Assembly (NCBI GenBank): GCA_016722075.1
Contig: JADKGW010000001.1
Coordinates: 4,464,001-4,528,000 of the forward strand
Origin: Candidatus Kouleothrix ribensis
Lineage (GTDB): Bacteria > Chloroflexota > Chloroflexia > Chloroflexales > Roseiflexaceae
DNA: 64,000 bases
Direction of reading: 5' to 3'
Shown: positions 20,230-28,707 of the stretch, piece by piece
Layout of the letters: every line of letters begins with the position of its first letter
How positions within the stretch are numbered: the first letter of the stretch is position 1
Notes under the pieces: generated by a model
What the model was told of the DNA's origin: nothing
What the model saw: only the letters and a program-made list of their open reading frames with translations
Database searches by the model: none
Made by a program: the position numbers and the translations under genes

Positions 20230-21246
20230 ATGTCAATCATGCAAGCCACTGCGGTCGCGCCCGCGAATATCGCTTTTATCAAATACTGGGGCGTGCAGGA
20301 TGCCGCGCTCACACTACCGTTCAACGGCTCGGTGTCGATGAACCTCGACAGCTGCCTGACGACCACCACCGTCACGTTCGAGCCTGGCCTGCCCGATGAT
20401 GCCGTGACGCTCACGCTGTATGGGCAGGCCCCCGTGCCGGCCAGCGGCCGCCCGCTCGAGCGCGTCGTCGCCCAGCTCGACCGGCTGCGCGCGCTGGCCG
20501 GCGTCGGCACCCGCGCACGCGTCACCTCCGAGAATAACTTCCCCTCCGACGCGGGCATCGCCTCGTCGGCGGCCGCGTTTGCTGCGCTCACCCTGGCCGG
20601 CGTGGCCGCGCTGGGGCTCGAGCTCGATGAGCGCCAGCTGACGGTGCTGACGCGCCGCGGCGGCTCAGGCTCGGCCTGCCGCTCGATCCCCACCGGCTAT
20701 GTCGAATGGCTCGTGCCCAACGGCCGATTTGAGGCCGCGCGCTGGGACGCAGAATCGTACGCGGTGAGCCTGGCGCCGCCCGAGCACTGGGCCTTGGCCG
20801 ATGTGGTGGCGGTGGTTGATGCCGGCGCCAAGAAGATAGGCAGCGCCGAGAACCACCTGCTGGCCGCGAGCAGCGCCTACTTCCCAGCCCGGCTGGCTGA
20901 GATCCCTGCCCGGCTGGCGGCCACGCGCGCCGCCATCGCCCAGCGCGATCTCGCGCTGCTCGGCGCGGCCATGGAAGCCGACGCGGTTTCGATGCATGCG
21001 GTGTGTATGACCTCGACCCCGCCCTCGTTCTACTGGAACGCCGGCACACTCGAGATCATCCACGCCGTGCGCGCCTGGCGCGAGCAGGGCCTGCAGTCGT
21101 ACTTCACAATCGACGCCGGCCCGAACGTGCATGTGATCTGCGCCGCCGCCGATCGCGCGGAAGTGGCGCGGCGGTTGAGCGCGCTGCCGGGCGTGCAGTT
21201 CACCATCACCAATCGTGCCGGCGCGGGCGCGCGGGTGATCCGCTGA
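20230..21246 (+). CDS. Diphosphomevalonate/phosphomevalonate decarboxylase family protein
   Basis: The 338-residue GHMP-superfamily enzyme has the N-terminal APANIAFIKYWG (8-19), which contacts substrate in MVD enzymes, then SVSMNLDSCLTTTTV. The GHMP glycine/serine loop is FPSDAGIASSAAAFAALT (about 101-118), followed by the GGSGSACRSIPTGYVEW region with the Arg of the active site. It makes isopentenyl (di)phosphate in the mevalonate pathway. The Roseiflexus castenholzii homologue has been reported to decarboxylate mevalonate 5-phosphate, so the natural substrate may be the monophosphate; sequence alone does not settle this. The Shine-Dalgarno is weak. Confidence 0.88.
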   Translation: MSIMQATAVAPANIAFIKYWGVQDAALTLPFNGSVSMNLDSCLTTTTVTFEPGLPDDAVTLTLYGQAPVPASGRPLERVVAQLDRLRALAGVGTRARVTSENNFPSDAGIASSAAAFAALTLAGVAALGLELDERQLTVLTRRGGSGSACRSIPTGYVEWLVPNGRFEAARWDAESYAVSLAPPEHWALADVVAVVDAGAKKIGSAENHLLAASSAYFPARLAEIPARLAATRAAIAQRDLALLGAAMEADAVSMHAVCMTSTPPSFYWNAGTLEIIHAVRAWREQGLQSYFTIDAGPNVHVICAAADRAEVARRLSALPGVQFTITNRAGAGARVIR

Positions 21247-21266
21247 TAGCGCGGATAAAGGCGAGT

Positions 21267-21452
21267 TCAGCTACCCAGGCCGCGCGCCAGCACGTACAAC
21301 ACCGCGCCGCCAAGCAGCAGAACACCGACGTGCGCCATCGCCCTGACCAGCAGGCCGAGCAACGCCAGCAGCTGCCGGGCCATGAAGAACGCACAAATCA
21401 CCGCCAGGCATACAAGAATGACCTGGTCGCTAGTTATGCCATGAACTGCCAT
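21267..21452 (-). CDS. Small membrane protein
   Basis: This 61-residue protein is mostly two hydrophobic helices (VILVCLAVICAFFMA and VGVLLLGGAVLYVLA) with Gly/Ser at the end. The ATG at 21452 is preceded by a perfect AAGGAGGT, so translation is likely; a longer frame to 21482 lacks this. It lies downstream of the radical SAM gene on the same strand, 130 bp away, and converges on mvaD. I recognise no family. Confidence 0.65.
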   Translation of the reverse strand: MAVHGITSDQVILVCLAVICAFFMARQLLALLGLLVRAMAHVGVLLLGGAVLYVLARGLGS

Positions 21453-21583
21453 GATCGACCTCCTTGAGTTACACAGAGCCATTTCACGTGCCTATATCAT
21501 TGCACGTTGACTGGTGCTCTCTCAAGGCGATAGCATGGATGTTCGGCTGATTAAATGCAGATCTTGTGGATATTTTGGGGATA

Positions 21584-23041
21584 TTACGAGGCTACAGCCG
21601 CCTGCGCGTGCGTGAACCAGTGCAGCAGGCGCTGGCCTTCCAGCCGCAGCAGCTCGGGGTATAGCGCCTGGTAGATCGCGCAGTTGGGCGATTGCACATC
21701 GTAGCGGCCGGTAGCACGGTAGGTTGCCACCGCGCAGCCACCCGCGCACCAGTAGCGCCACTCGCACGTGCGGCAGCCGGCTTTCTGATCGACCGGCACA
21801 TGCTGCAGGCCAATCGGGTCGGCGCGGAGCAGCGCCAGCGGATTGGTATCTGCCACCGTTGCGACTGGCTGGTGCAGCAGCATCTGGCACTTCGACACCC
21901 GCCCGTAATGGTCGATCACCAGGTAGTTGCGCCCGGCCGCGCAGGCGTGGCTATGCGGCGCCGACAGATCGGCCCGGTCGAGCAGTGCGTCGAGCACGCT
22001 CCAGCGCGGCGGGTTGCGCGCCACAGTGGCGTACGCCACGCGCATACCCTCGATGATGCGCGCTTCGTCGAGCTGAAGCTGCGTATACGAGCTGCTGCAA
22101 TCGTTTTCGCGGTAGAAGCTGAGCGTGAAGCGCAGATCGCGCTCGAGCAGCCAGCCGATCAGTTCAGGCAGCCCCGCAACACTCTGGCTTGTGACCGTAA
22201 TCGCGATATTTGGTGTCACGCCGGCTGCAACGGCCTGCTCGATCCCCTGCTGCACGGCAGCCGCAGTGGCCTGCCCACCGATCGCCGGGCGTTGGGCGTC
22301 GTTGCTTGCGCTCAGCCCATCGAGCGAGATCATCAGCTGCAGCCCGAGCGCGCGGATGGTCGCGAGCCTGGCGGGCGTAAGCAGCGTGCCATTACTGAGC
22401 AAGCCGGCCTGCAGCTCAAGGCCATAGCGCGCGGCCTGTTCCTGGGCGTAGGCGTGCATCGAGGCCACCAGCGGCAGCGCCAGGGTAGCCTCGCCGCCGG
22501 CATACTTCAGCAGAATCGCGCGGTAGCCGTAGGCCAGCGCCGAGCGGAACACCGCGTCGATCGCGGCGCGCGCGGTGGCCTCGCTCATCACCTCGTTGGT
22601 CTTGTCGAGGTAGCAGTAGCGGCAGCGCAGATTACAGGCATTCGTCACATGCAGCCAGGCCACCAGCGTGTGCGAATCGGCTGGTGCGGGCAGGCTGCCG
22701 TCGCCCGCAGTCACCAGCCCGAGCTGCTGCAGCGTCTCCAGCGCCTCGAGCGTCGCGAGGTCGGGCGCGTTGGCGCCGAGCGGCAGCCGCGCCAGCAGTG
22801 CCAGCGCCGCACGGCCCAGCACCGCCACGCGGCTGTACGACGGCACAAACGCCACTGCGTGCTCGGCGTCGAGCTCGAGCATCTGCAGCAGTGGGTGTGG
22901 GCGCAGCTGCCCAATCACACCATACTCACGCGGCGGCGGATCGATCGGCGCTTTGCAGTCGTCGGGAATAGATCCACTGCGGCAATCGTTGCCGGTAGAG
23001 TGAGGCGGTTGAGATCGCTCAAACAAGATCGGGAGTAGCAT
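21584..23041 (-). CDS. Radical SAM/SPASM enzyme
   Basis: The 485-residue protein carries the radical SAM cluster motif CNLRCRYC (C136, C140, C143), followed by YAGGEATL and SLDG. The C-terminal SPASM Cys set (CAAGRNY, KCQM, CRTCEWRYWCAGGC, then a further Cys) binds auxiliary Fe-S clusters. Residues about 50-115 look like a small winged-helix module as in peptide-binding RRE/PqqD-like domains. The architecture matches peptide- or protein-modifying maturases. It starts 18 bp after the ATPase-TPR gene with AGAAGG before the ATG, so the two are probably cotranscribed. No obvious precursor peptide gene was found. Confidence 0.88.
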   Translation of the reverse strand: MLLPILFERSQPPHSTGNDCRSGSIPDDCKAPIDPPPREYGVIGQLRPHPLLQMLELDAEHAVAFVPSYSRVAVLGRAALALLARLPLGANAPDLATLEALETLQQLGLVTAGDGSLPAPADSHTLVAWLHVTNACNLRCRYCYLDKTNEVMSEATARAAIDAVFRSALAYGYRAILLKYAGGEATLALPLVASMHAYAQEQAARYGLELQAGLLSNGTLLTPARLATIRALGLQLMISLDGLSASNDAQRPAIGGQATAAAVQQGIEQAVAAGVTPNIAITVTSQSVAGLPELIGWLLERDLRFTLSFYRENDCSSSYTQLQLDEARIIEGMRVAYATVARNPPRWSVLDALLDRADLSAPHSHACAAGRNYLVIDHYGRVSKCQMLLHQPVATVADTNPLALLRADPIGLQHVPVDQKAGCRTCEWRYWCAGGCAVATYRATGRYDVQSPNCAIYQALYPELLRLEGQRLLHWFTHAQAAVAS

Positions 23042-23059
23042 AATACCTTCTGTATAAGG

Positions 23060-26000
23060 TCAATTCCTTGACAACGGCAGATCGCGCTTGGCCCGGCTGA
23101 TCAGGTTGAGGGCATGCGCGAGCGCGTCGCTGTTCAGCAAGTTGTATTGCCGCGCGGCCTGCAGCAGCGCCAGCTCAATGCCATCGATCTCGTCGGGCTG
23201 CCGGTTGTGCTTGAGCTCGCGCAGCGCGAGCTGCTCGGCTTTGCCGAGAATCCACGACGAGCCGGCATATTTCAGCAGGTAGGCTTCCATCAGCAGCAGG
23301 TGTTCGCTCGCTGCAACAAGAAATTTCCCCTGGCCCGGCGCTTCGAGCTGGGTGCGCATTACCTCAGCCTGATGCGGCAGGCGGTCGGGCCAGGCGTAAA
23401 AACCAAAGTCGTATTTGCCGAAATTCAGCATCATACGCTGCAGCTGGCACTGCCCCAGGCAGCGCCAGTATGCGCGGGTTGGCGCGGACACTTCCGGCAG
23501 GCCAACCCCTTTGCGGATGCGATACTCACGCGGCGCACAGTCTTCGGCGGCGGCGACATGGTCTTCGATCCGCTGGTCGTACTCGTCCTGGTTGATGTGG
23601 ATCACCGCCAGGTCTTCGTGGATCTCGATCAGCATCAGCCCAGGCAAGGGCGCGTTTTCGGCCACTTCCAGCGCTTTTTCGATCGTCGCGTGCGCCGCTG
23701 CAAACGCCGCGCGCACCTCGGCGCCGTGGCGGTCGCGCCGCGCTAGTGCCAGCGCCCAGCTGCGGTGTGCGCAGCCCCACTGCTGGTATAGCTCGCGCCA
23801 GCGCTCGGGCGAGCCGATGCTGCGCTGCTGAAAGAAGCTTTCGGTATATGCAAACCACGCCAGCGAGCGCTGCAAGTCGCGGCGCTGCGCGCCAGGGTCG
23901 TACGATTCTTCGGCGACTTTGCGCCAGGCATTTGCCAGCACCGGCAGGCACAACACCAGGCCACGGGTCGCATCCTGGCGTCGGAAGATCGCGTAGGCCC
24001 GCGCGGCGTAGCCCAGCGCTTTGCTGCCATTGCCGATGCGGATCTCGATCCGTGCCAGCGTATTGAAGCTCAGCCCGACGTTGAATTCGCTGCCGAAGCG
24101 CTGGCGTAGCCCCAGCCCCTGCAGCGCGAACACGCGCGCGTCGTCGACTTCACCCTGCTCGGAGTAGGCATACGCCAGGTTGTTCAGCGTATTGGCCTGA
24201 AACTCAATTGGCAGATCGGGGTAGCGTTGATGCAAACTCAGCGAGTCGCGGTAGGCCTGCATTGCGTCTGGAATCTCATATGCCAGCCGGTGATCGATCC
24301 CCCGGTAGTTTAAAAGCTCGGCCAGCAGAAACCCACACCAGTGATCCGCAGCATGGCCGGATTCATACTCCCGCGCAATGCGCAGTGCCTCTGCTAGTAA
24401 GGCCTGGGTGCCGGCACGATCCTTGCTCGGGTTGGTTTGTTGCCGGGCCTGAGCCTCGGCCAGCCGCAGCAGCGCGAAGTGCAGCCCTGGTTTCGTAGCT
24501 TCATCCGCGTAGTAGTCTTGAACACGCGCTTGCAGTGTCGCAATCCAATCCTCATCGGTATGCACCGCGCGTAGAAGCCAGCGCGCGGCGCACTCGATCT
24601 CGACCTCGCGCGGTATGTCGCCCATGGTGCGATACATATTGCGCAGGCCTTCCTGGCGAATTGTGACGTTGAAGCCGTAATCACGGTTGGCGATTGCCGC
24701 ATACGCAAGCACGTTATACTCTTGAATCCCGCGCCTGGTGCTCAGCTGGAAGTAATAGCCGAGCCGATCGAGGATCAGCTGCTGTTTACGCCGCAGCGCG
24801 TCGTCGCGCTGCCGCATAGCGTGCAGCCAGGCCGGGTCGCTCGCAACATGTGGTGGGCTTACCAAGAGCGCATCGGCGCCTACTTCTGGCGGCTTTGCCG
24901 GCGGTGGAGCATCGTCGCCAGGAAATTCCAGCAGTGTATCGACTGCCGCCAGGCGATCGCCTTCGGCGGCTTCAATTGCGGCGGTATACCAGTCGATCAT
25001 CAGCGCGTTCGTATCGGAGGGCAGCTCGGTCTTGCCCAACCAGCGATAGATCTCGTCGTGCAGAAACAGCAATGTCTCCTCACGCTCGTCGCCGCCATGG
25101 GTGTAGCGCGGCACGGTGCGCTGCTTAACGATCAGCAGCCGGCTAATCTCGCCGAATAACGTCTCGGCATCGATCGCCAGCGGCACAGTTGCCAGCAGCG
25201 TGCGCAACATCTCGAGCGACAGCCCTTTGCGGATGGCGGCCATCCACTGGAGCGCGATGATCAGGTGTGCCGAGTTGTTCGATACCGTGCTCAGCAACAC
25301 TTGCTGCATCACCGCGTTGCGCAGCTCGGTGCGCTCGGCCGCGCCCAGCCGAACCCCGGCGTGTTCCTGCATGCGCTCCTGAAATGCATCGAGCGGGTCA
25401 TACCCCTCCGGCACAATCCCGAGCATCTCGCGCGTAAACAGCATCGAGATCCAAAATGGCAGGCCTTCGGCGATTTCGAACCACGTATGCATCTTGGCAT
25501 CGTCTTCGATTGGCACCGTCCGGGCCAGCCCGCGAATCTCCTCGATCTCGTCCGTTCGGGTCAGAATCTGCTTCATACGCCTGGCAAACGCCAGCGCGTC
25601 GGGGTAGTCGATCCCGGCGATCTCGCGCTGGTGCCAGGCGCCGGCAGCGGCTTGAATCGCAGCGGACAGGCGCGGGTAGAATGCGACCGGCTGGCCATAC
25701 AATGTTTGAGCGCGCCCCGATAGCACCACCAGCGTATTCGTAAGCTGCGGCAGCATGCGGCACAGCCAGTTCTCGCCGCCCCAGCCGGCTTCCTGGTGGC
25801 CTGCCAACAGCACATTGGCAGCCTTGTCGCTCAGGTCAACCGCCTGCTCAGCGGTGTCGAACAGCAGCACGACCGGCCGGCCGCTGGCATGCTCGGCCGC
25901 AGCGAATCTGTTATAGCAATCGACGAACGCCGTACGCAGCTTGTCTTGCTCGGCCTGGAAGCGCGTGCCGCTCTGGCGCGATTGATCGACACGGTTGCGC

Positions 26001-26335
26001 TGCTCGATATAGGCATTGAACAGCGAGGCCGGCTGCGCGGCCAGCTCATCTTCGGCGCGCCGCTCCAGGCTGCGGATGATCGCAGCTTCGATCGCACTGG
26101 CCTTGAAGTTATCGATATGGTAGAAGTCGTAGATCGGCAGAAAGCGAATCTGCCGTATATGCAACGCCTTGATCAGATCTTCAACCAGGTAGGTTTTGCC
26201 GGTACCACCATCACCCACCAGCAGAACTGCTTGTATCGTGTCGATCGGCTGTGTGATCAGCGTGCGCAAATAATCGATGTGTTGATCGCGCCCGTACAGC
26301 TGGCCGGGATCGGGCGAGAGTGGCATCACAGCCAT
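23060..26335 (-). CDS. Large AAA/STAND-like ATPase with C-terminal TPR-rich region
   Basis: The 1091-residue protein starts with LYGRDQHIDYLRTL, an ORC/STAND-type entry. Walker A is GDGGTGKT (41-48) and the Walker B-like strand is VVLLFDTAE (D160). Helical winged-helix-like regions follow to about 470. The C-terminal 500 residues are alpha-helical with TPR-like units (for example ANTLNNLAYAYSEQGEVDDARVFA broken around residue 700). There is no obvious enzymatic effector domain, so it may act as a sensor or scaffold for the radical SAM enzyme encoded 18 bp downstream. GGAG precedes ATG 26335. A terminator-like hairpin lies 25 bp upstream of the start. Confidence 0.82.
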   Translation of the reverse strand: MAVMPLSPDPGQLYGRDQHIDYLRTLITQPIDTIQAVLLVGDGGTGKTYLVEDLIKALHIRQIRFLPIYDFYHIDNFKASAIEAAIIRSLERRAEDELAAQPASLFNAYIEQRNRVDQSRQSGTRFQAEQDKLRTAFVDCYNRFAAAEHASGRPVVLLFDTAEQAVDLSDKAANVLLAGHQEAGWGGENWLCRMLPQLTNTLVVLSGRAQTLYGQPVAFYPRLSAAIQAAAGAWHQREIAGIDYPDALAFARRMKQILTRTDEIEEIRGLARTVPIEDDAKMHTWFEIAEGLPFWISMLFTREMLGIVPEGYDPLDAFQERMQEHAGVRLGAAERTELRNAVMQQVLLSTVSNNSAHLIIALQWMAAIRKGLSLEMLRTLLATVPLAIDAETLFGEISRLLIVKQRTVPRYTHGGDEREETLLFLHDEIYRWLGKTELPSDTNALMIDWYTAAIEAAEGDRLAAVDTLLEFPGDDAPPPAKPPEVGADALLVSPPHVASDPAWLHAMRQRDDALRRKQQLILDRLGYYFQLSTRRGIQEYNVLAYAAIANRDYGFNVTIRQEGLRNMYRTMGDIPREVEIECAARWLLRAVHTDEDWIATLQARVQDYYADEATKPGLHFALLRLAEAQARQQTNPSKDRAGTQALLAEALRIAREYESGHAADHWCGFLLAELLNYRGIDHRLAYEIPDAMQAYRDSLSLHQRYPDLPIEFQANTLNNLAYAYSEQGEVDDARVFALQGLGLRQRFGSEFNVGLSFNTLARIEIRIGNGSKALGYAARAYAIFRRQDATRGLVLCLPVLANAWRKVAEESYDPGAQRRDLQRSLAWFAYTESFFQQRSIGSPERWRELYQQWGCAHRSWALALARRDRHGAEVRAAFAAAHATIEKALEVAENAPLPGLMLIEIHEDLAVIHINQDEYDQRIEDHVAAAEDCAPREYRIRKGVGLPEVSAPTRAYWRCLGQCQLQRMMLNFGKYDFGFYAWPDRLPHQAEVMRTQLEAPGQGKFLVAASEHLLLMEAYLLKYAGSSWILGKAEQLALRELKHNRQPDEIDGIELALLQAARQYNLLNSDALAHALNLISRAKRDLPLSRN

Positions 26336-26356
26336 GGCAGGTTCTCCATACCATGC

Positions 26357-26386
26357 AAAAGGCCCCTACACACACGGGTAGAGGCC
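26357..26386 (-). terminator. Terminator-like hairpin between the two ATPase genes
   Basis: Reverse-strand arms at 26378-26386 and 26361-26369 form a 9-bp stem with one G-U pair and an 8-nt loop, followed by TTTT (26357-26360). It lies after the ATPase gene ending at 26599 and only 21 bp before the start of the next gene. It may therefore limit read-through or attenuate the downstream genes. Confidence 0.6.
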
Positions 26387-26598
26387 AACACTTGCAAATA
26401 CTGGGCAAGCTTGGATGTATGTATACAGCGGTGCCAGGTGCGGGCAAGATGCTAATACCATAGACGCCTGCATTATTACTGAGCCGCCGGCACCGTAGCG
26501 GCAATAGAGACAGCGCTGCTTTGTAGTATTAGAGACAAATTCTGATTTTTTATTCACCCGGCCGATCAACGTGAAGCCGGGTTGCGGGGGCAACAACC

Positions 26599-28032
26599 CT
26601 ATCGCAGGCGATCGAGGAATAGCGTCGGCGAAAGATCACGCTCGCGTAGCGCAGTTCGAAGTTCCTGGTCGTCGGACAACAGGCTGCGTAGGCGAGTCAG
26701 GGCCGGGTCGGCGCCGGCAGCACCATAGTAGCGCTTTACATGCGCGGCGAATGTTGCCTGAATTTCACTGGCGTCGTAGGTGTTCCAATCGGGCTTATGC
26801 AGCGTCTGATACAGCAGCTCGATCATATATTCGTGGCGCCGGCTGGGCACTTCTTCGATCAGGCCAGCATAGAAATTGATCGCGGCGTTACGCAGCGCGG
26901 TATACCAATCCGGGTGATTGAGCTGCAGCTCGCGGGTAAAAATCGCCCGCAAGGTCGCATCGAGCTGGTAGGCACGCCGCTGGTCATCCCAACGAATCAT
27001 GCGCGTCTCGGCCAGCTGGCGGATCGCCAGCATCAGCGCCGACTGGCTACGATTCCGAAAAACTGGGAACGCGCTTGGCAGGATCACCCGCAGCGTATTG
27101 ACATCGAACTCGCGCAGCAGTGCGGCGGTTTGCAAGATCGACTGTAGCTCGGATGCGCGCTCAACCCGCGCGCGCTGCAGCAAAGTATCCACAACCTTCG
27201 CGGCGATCGTGTGCTGGTATGTATCGAGATACCGGGCCGGCGCGTCGGTGGCCTCGAGCAGCGTGCGCACGGTTTCGTTGGCCAGGGGGTGGCCAAATGT
27301 GATCTGGTACACAGCCGTAGCCACCTCGGGCGACACATCGAGCTGCTCGCGGGTGGCCGAGGTGTCAAGCGGCTCGAGTGGGCATGGCTCAACCCGACGG
27401 CGCACATCGAACTGGCGCCAGCGCAATGGCGCCTGGCTGCCAAACACCCCCACCAGGCGGCCGCGTGCGATCAGCGGCAGCAGCAAACGCCACTCAAACC
27501 AGGCAAATAGCGTCTCTTGCACATGCTCCCACGAGTCGACGATTAATAACAGCACCTGGTCAAGGCTGCTTAGATAACCTGCTAGATGATCGAGCGCTAG
27601 ATCGAGCGAAGCTTCATCGGGAATACCAGCCGGGGCACCTGGCTGGGCGTGCTGCCTGTTTGGGGGATCGACCAGCGCGATACTCTGATTCAGATGCGAT
27701 AGAAACTGCTGCTTGGCGCTTAGCAAATCTGTTGAGGAGATCGTCTCGAGGTTACAGTACAACCCGGAAAACCGGCGCCCTAAAAACTGTTCTTTTATAT
27801 TAGCGAGTAATTCTGTTTTACCAATGCCGGGGACACCAAAAAAGTTAACGATACAATGCTGGCGATCACCACCGTGACGTAGCAGATTGAGTGTATCATC
27901 AATCTTCTTGGTTTCTAGCTCGCGATTAGCGAAGTGTTTTGTTCGTTCCAAAGGCCGCGCCGCCTTTCTAACAAATTTCGGTTCGGTTTCAACCGAGGCG
28001 GCAGAATCGGCAATTGAAGCATAGATTGTCAT
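26599..28032 (-). CDS. STAND-type P-loop ATPase
   Basis: The 477-residue protein has Walker A GVPGIGKT (66-73) and Walker B LLLIVDSWE (D166). A strand with GRLVGVFGSQ follows (sensor-like), then a helical and winged-helix region (about 270-400) of the STAND/NB-ARC type. The N-terminal 30 residues are polar and there is no recognised effector domain. It is first in the reverse cluster. Its leader carries a terminator-like hairpin (28094-28149), suggesting attenuated expression. The Shine-Dalgarno is modest (GGGAAAG). The DNA becomes AT-richer toward the 5' end. Confidence 0.82.
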   Translation of the reverse strand: MTIYASIADSAASVETEPKFVRKAARPLERTKHFANRELETKKIDDTLNLLRHGGDRQHCIVNFFGVPGIGKTELLANIKEQFLGRRFSGLYCNLETISSTDLLSAKQQFLSHLNQSIALVDPPNRQHAQPGAPAGIPDEASLDLALDHLAGYLSSLDQVLLLIVDSWEHVQETLFAWFEWRLLLPLIARGRLVGVFGSQAPLRWRQFDVRRRVEPCPLEPLDTSATREQLDVSPEVATAVYQITFGHPLANETVRTLLEATDAPARYLDTYQHTIAAKVVDTLLQRARVERASELQSILQTAALLREFDVNTLRVILPSAFPVFRNRSQSALMLAIRQLAETRMIRWDDQRRAYQLDATLRAIFTRELQLNHPDWYTALRNAAINFYAGLIEEVPSRRHEYMIELLYQTLHKPDWNTYDASEIQATFAAHVKRYYGAAGADPALTRLRSLLSDDQELRTALRERDLSPTLFLDRLR

Positions 28033-28093
28033 AAAATTCTTTCCCGATCAACCTACTATATGGCATAGTATACCCCCCATGCGCGGATATGTC

Positions 28094-28149
28094 AAAAAAA
28101 GAGCGCCGCCGAACGAAGCTCAGGAACGCCTATTTTGGCGTTCGGTGGC
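28094..28149 (-). promoter_or_regulatory. Attenuator-like leader with alternative hairpins
   Basis: On the reverse strand, arms 28149-28139 and 28115-28105 form an 11-bp stem with one mismatch, followed after four bases by seven Ts (28094-28100), a terminator layout. The competing stem GAACGCC/GGCGTTC (28143-28137 with 28130-28124) uses part of the same 5' arm, so both cannot form together. It lies between a promoter near 28170 and the ATPase start at 28032. The trigger is unknown. Confidence 0.55.
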
Positions 28150-28166
28150 CATAGCTCAACATTACG

Positions 28167-28195
28167 ACTATAAAAGCAGAATGTGAGTCAGATAA
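28167..28195 (-). promoter_or_regulatory. Candidate promoter of the reverse ATPase operon
   Basis: The reverse strand reads TTATCT (28195-28190), a 17-bp spacer, then TATAGT (28172-28167, five of six to consensus). Transcription would begin near 28160, just before the attenuator-like hairpin. The rest of the AT-rich 675-bp divergent gap (28033-28707) has no credible gene; a GCGTAT-N6-ATACGC dyad lies at 28552-28569. Confidence 0.4.
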
Positions 28196-28620
28196 CACTT
28201 TTTAAGACACGCAGAAACAAGCCTGGGGAGCAAATTCTCCACAAACAATTGGGATCATGATGCGTCATTGCATCCGGTAGTTGGATCTGCCTGAATGGAC
28301 TGAGGCGGGCTGTTAAGTAACTAGCCTGAGTATACGCGTGCGAGGTGAGTCGTAATGTAACACAATCCTCCATAGTAATGAGAGTATCTTCATAATGATA
28401 AAGAAGTGCAGCATAGAGGTCAAGGACACAATTCGGATATATTCAGGATGAAGCCTGGACGTTTGTATGCTGTCAAGGATATAGCACGAACATAGCACGG
28501 ATGTTCTTCGGATAAATTATGGATATGTGCTGTACTTCCCCGAAATAGTGCGCGTATGTACGAATACGCATAGGCCGCGATCACCATAACAGTTTTGTCA
28601 GATACAGCACGATCGAACTA

Positions 28621-28649
28621 TTGACACAGGCAGACCGAACTGTTAAGGT
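28621..28649 (+). promoter_or_regulatory. Candidate promoter of the forward ATPase gene
   Basis: A perfect TTGACA (28621-28626) is followed after 17 bp by TAAGGT (28644-28649), a weak -10. It lies 59 bp before the start codon. Confidence 0.4.
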
Positions 28650-28707
28650 AGAAATGTCAGCATTACGTGTACCAGTGCTATACGCCTGATTGGGTAGGAG
28701 CACCACG

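Noticed and set aside
21535..21615. 26-codon forward frame with a CxxC pair overlapping the end of the radical SAM gene
   Set aside because: It is antisense to the radical SAM coding end, has only a partial AAGG site and no independent support; a precursor peptide would be expected on the operon strand.
28188..28498. Two reverse 61-codon frames in the divergent ATPase gap
   Set aside because: They lie upstream of the predicted promoter, have no ribosome-binding site, and occur in AT-rich DNA without family similarity.
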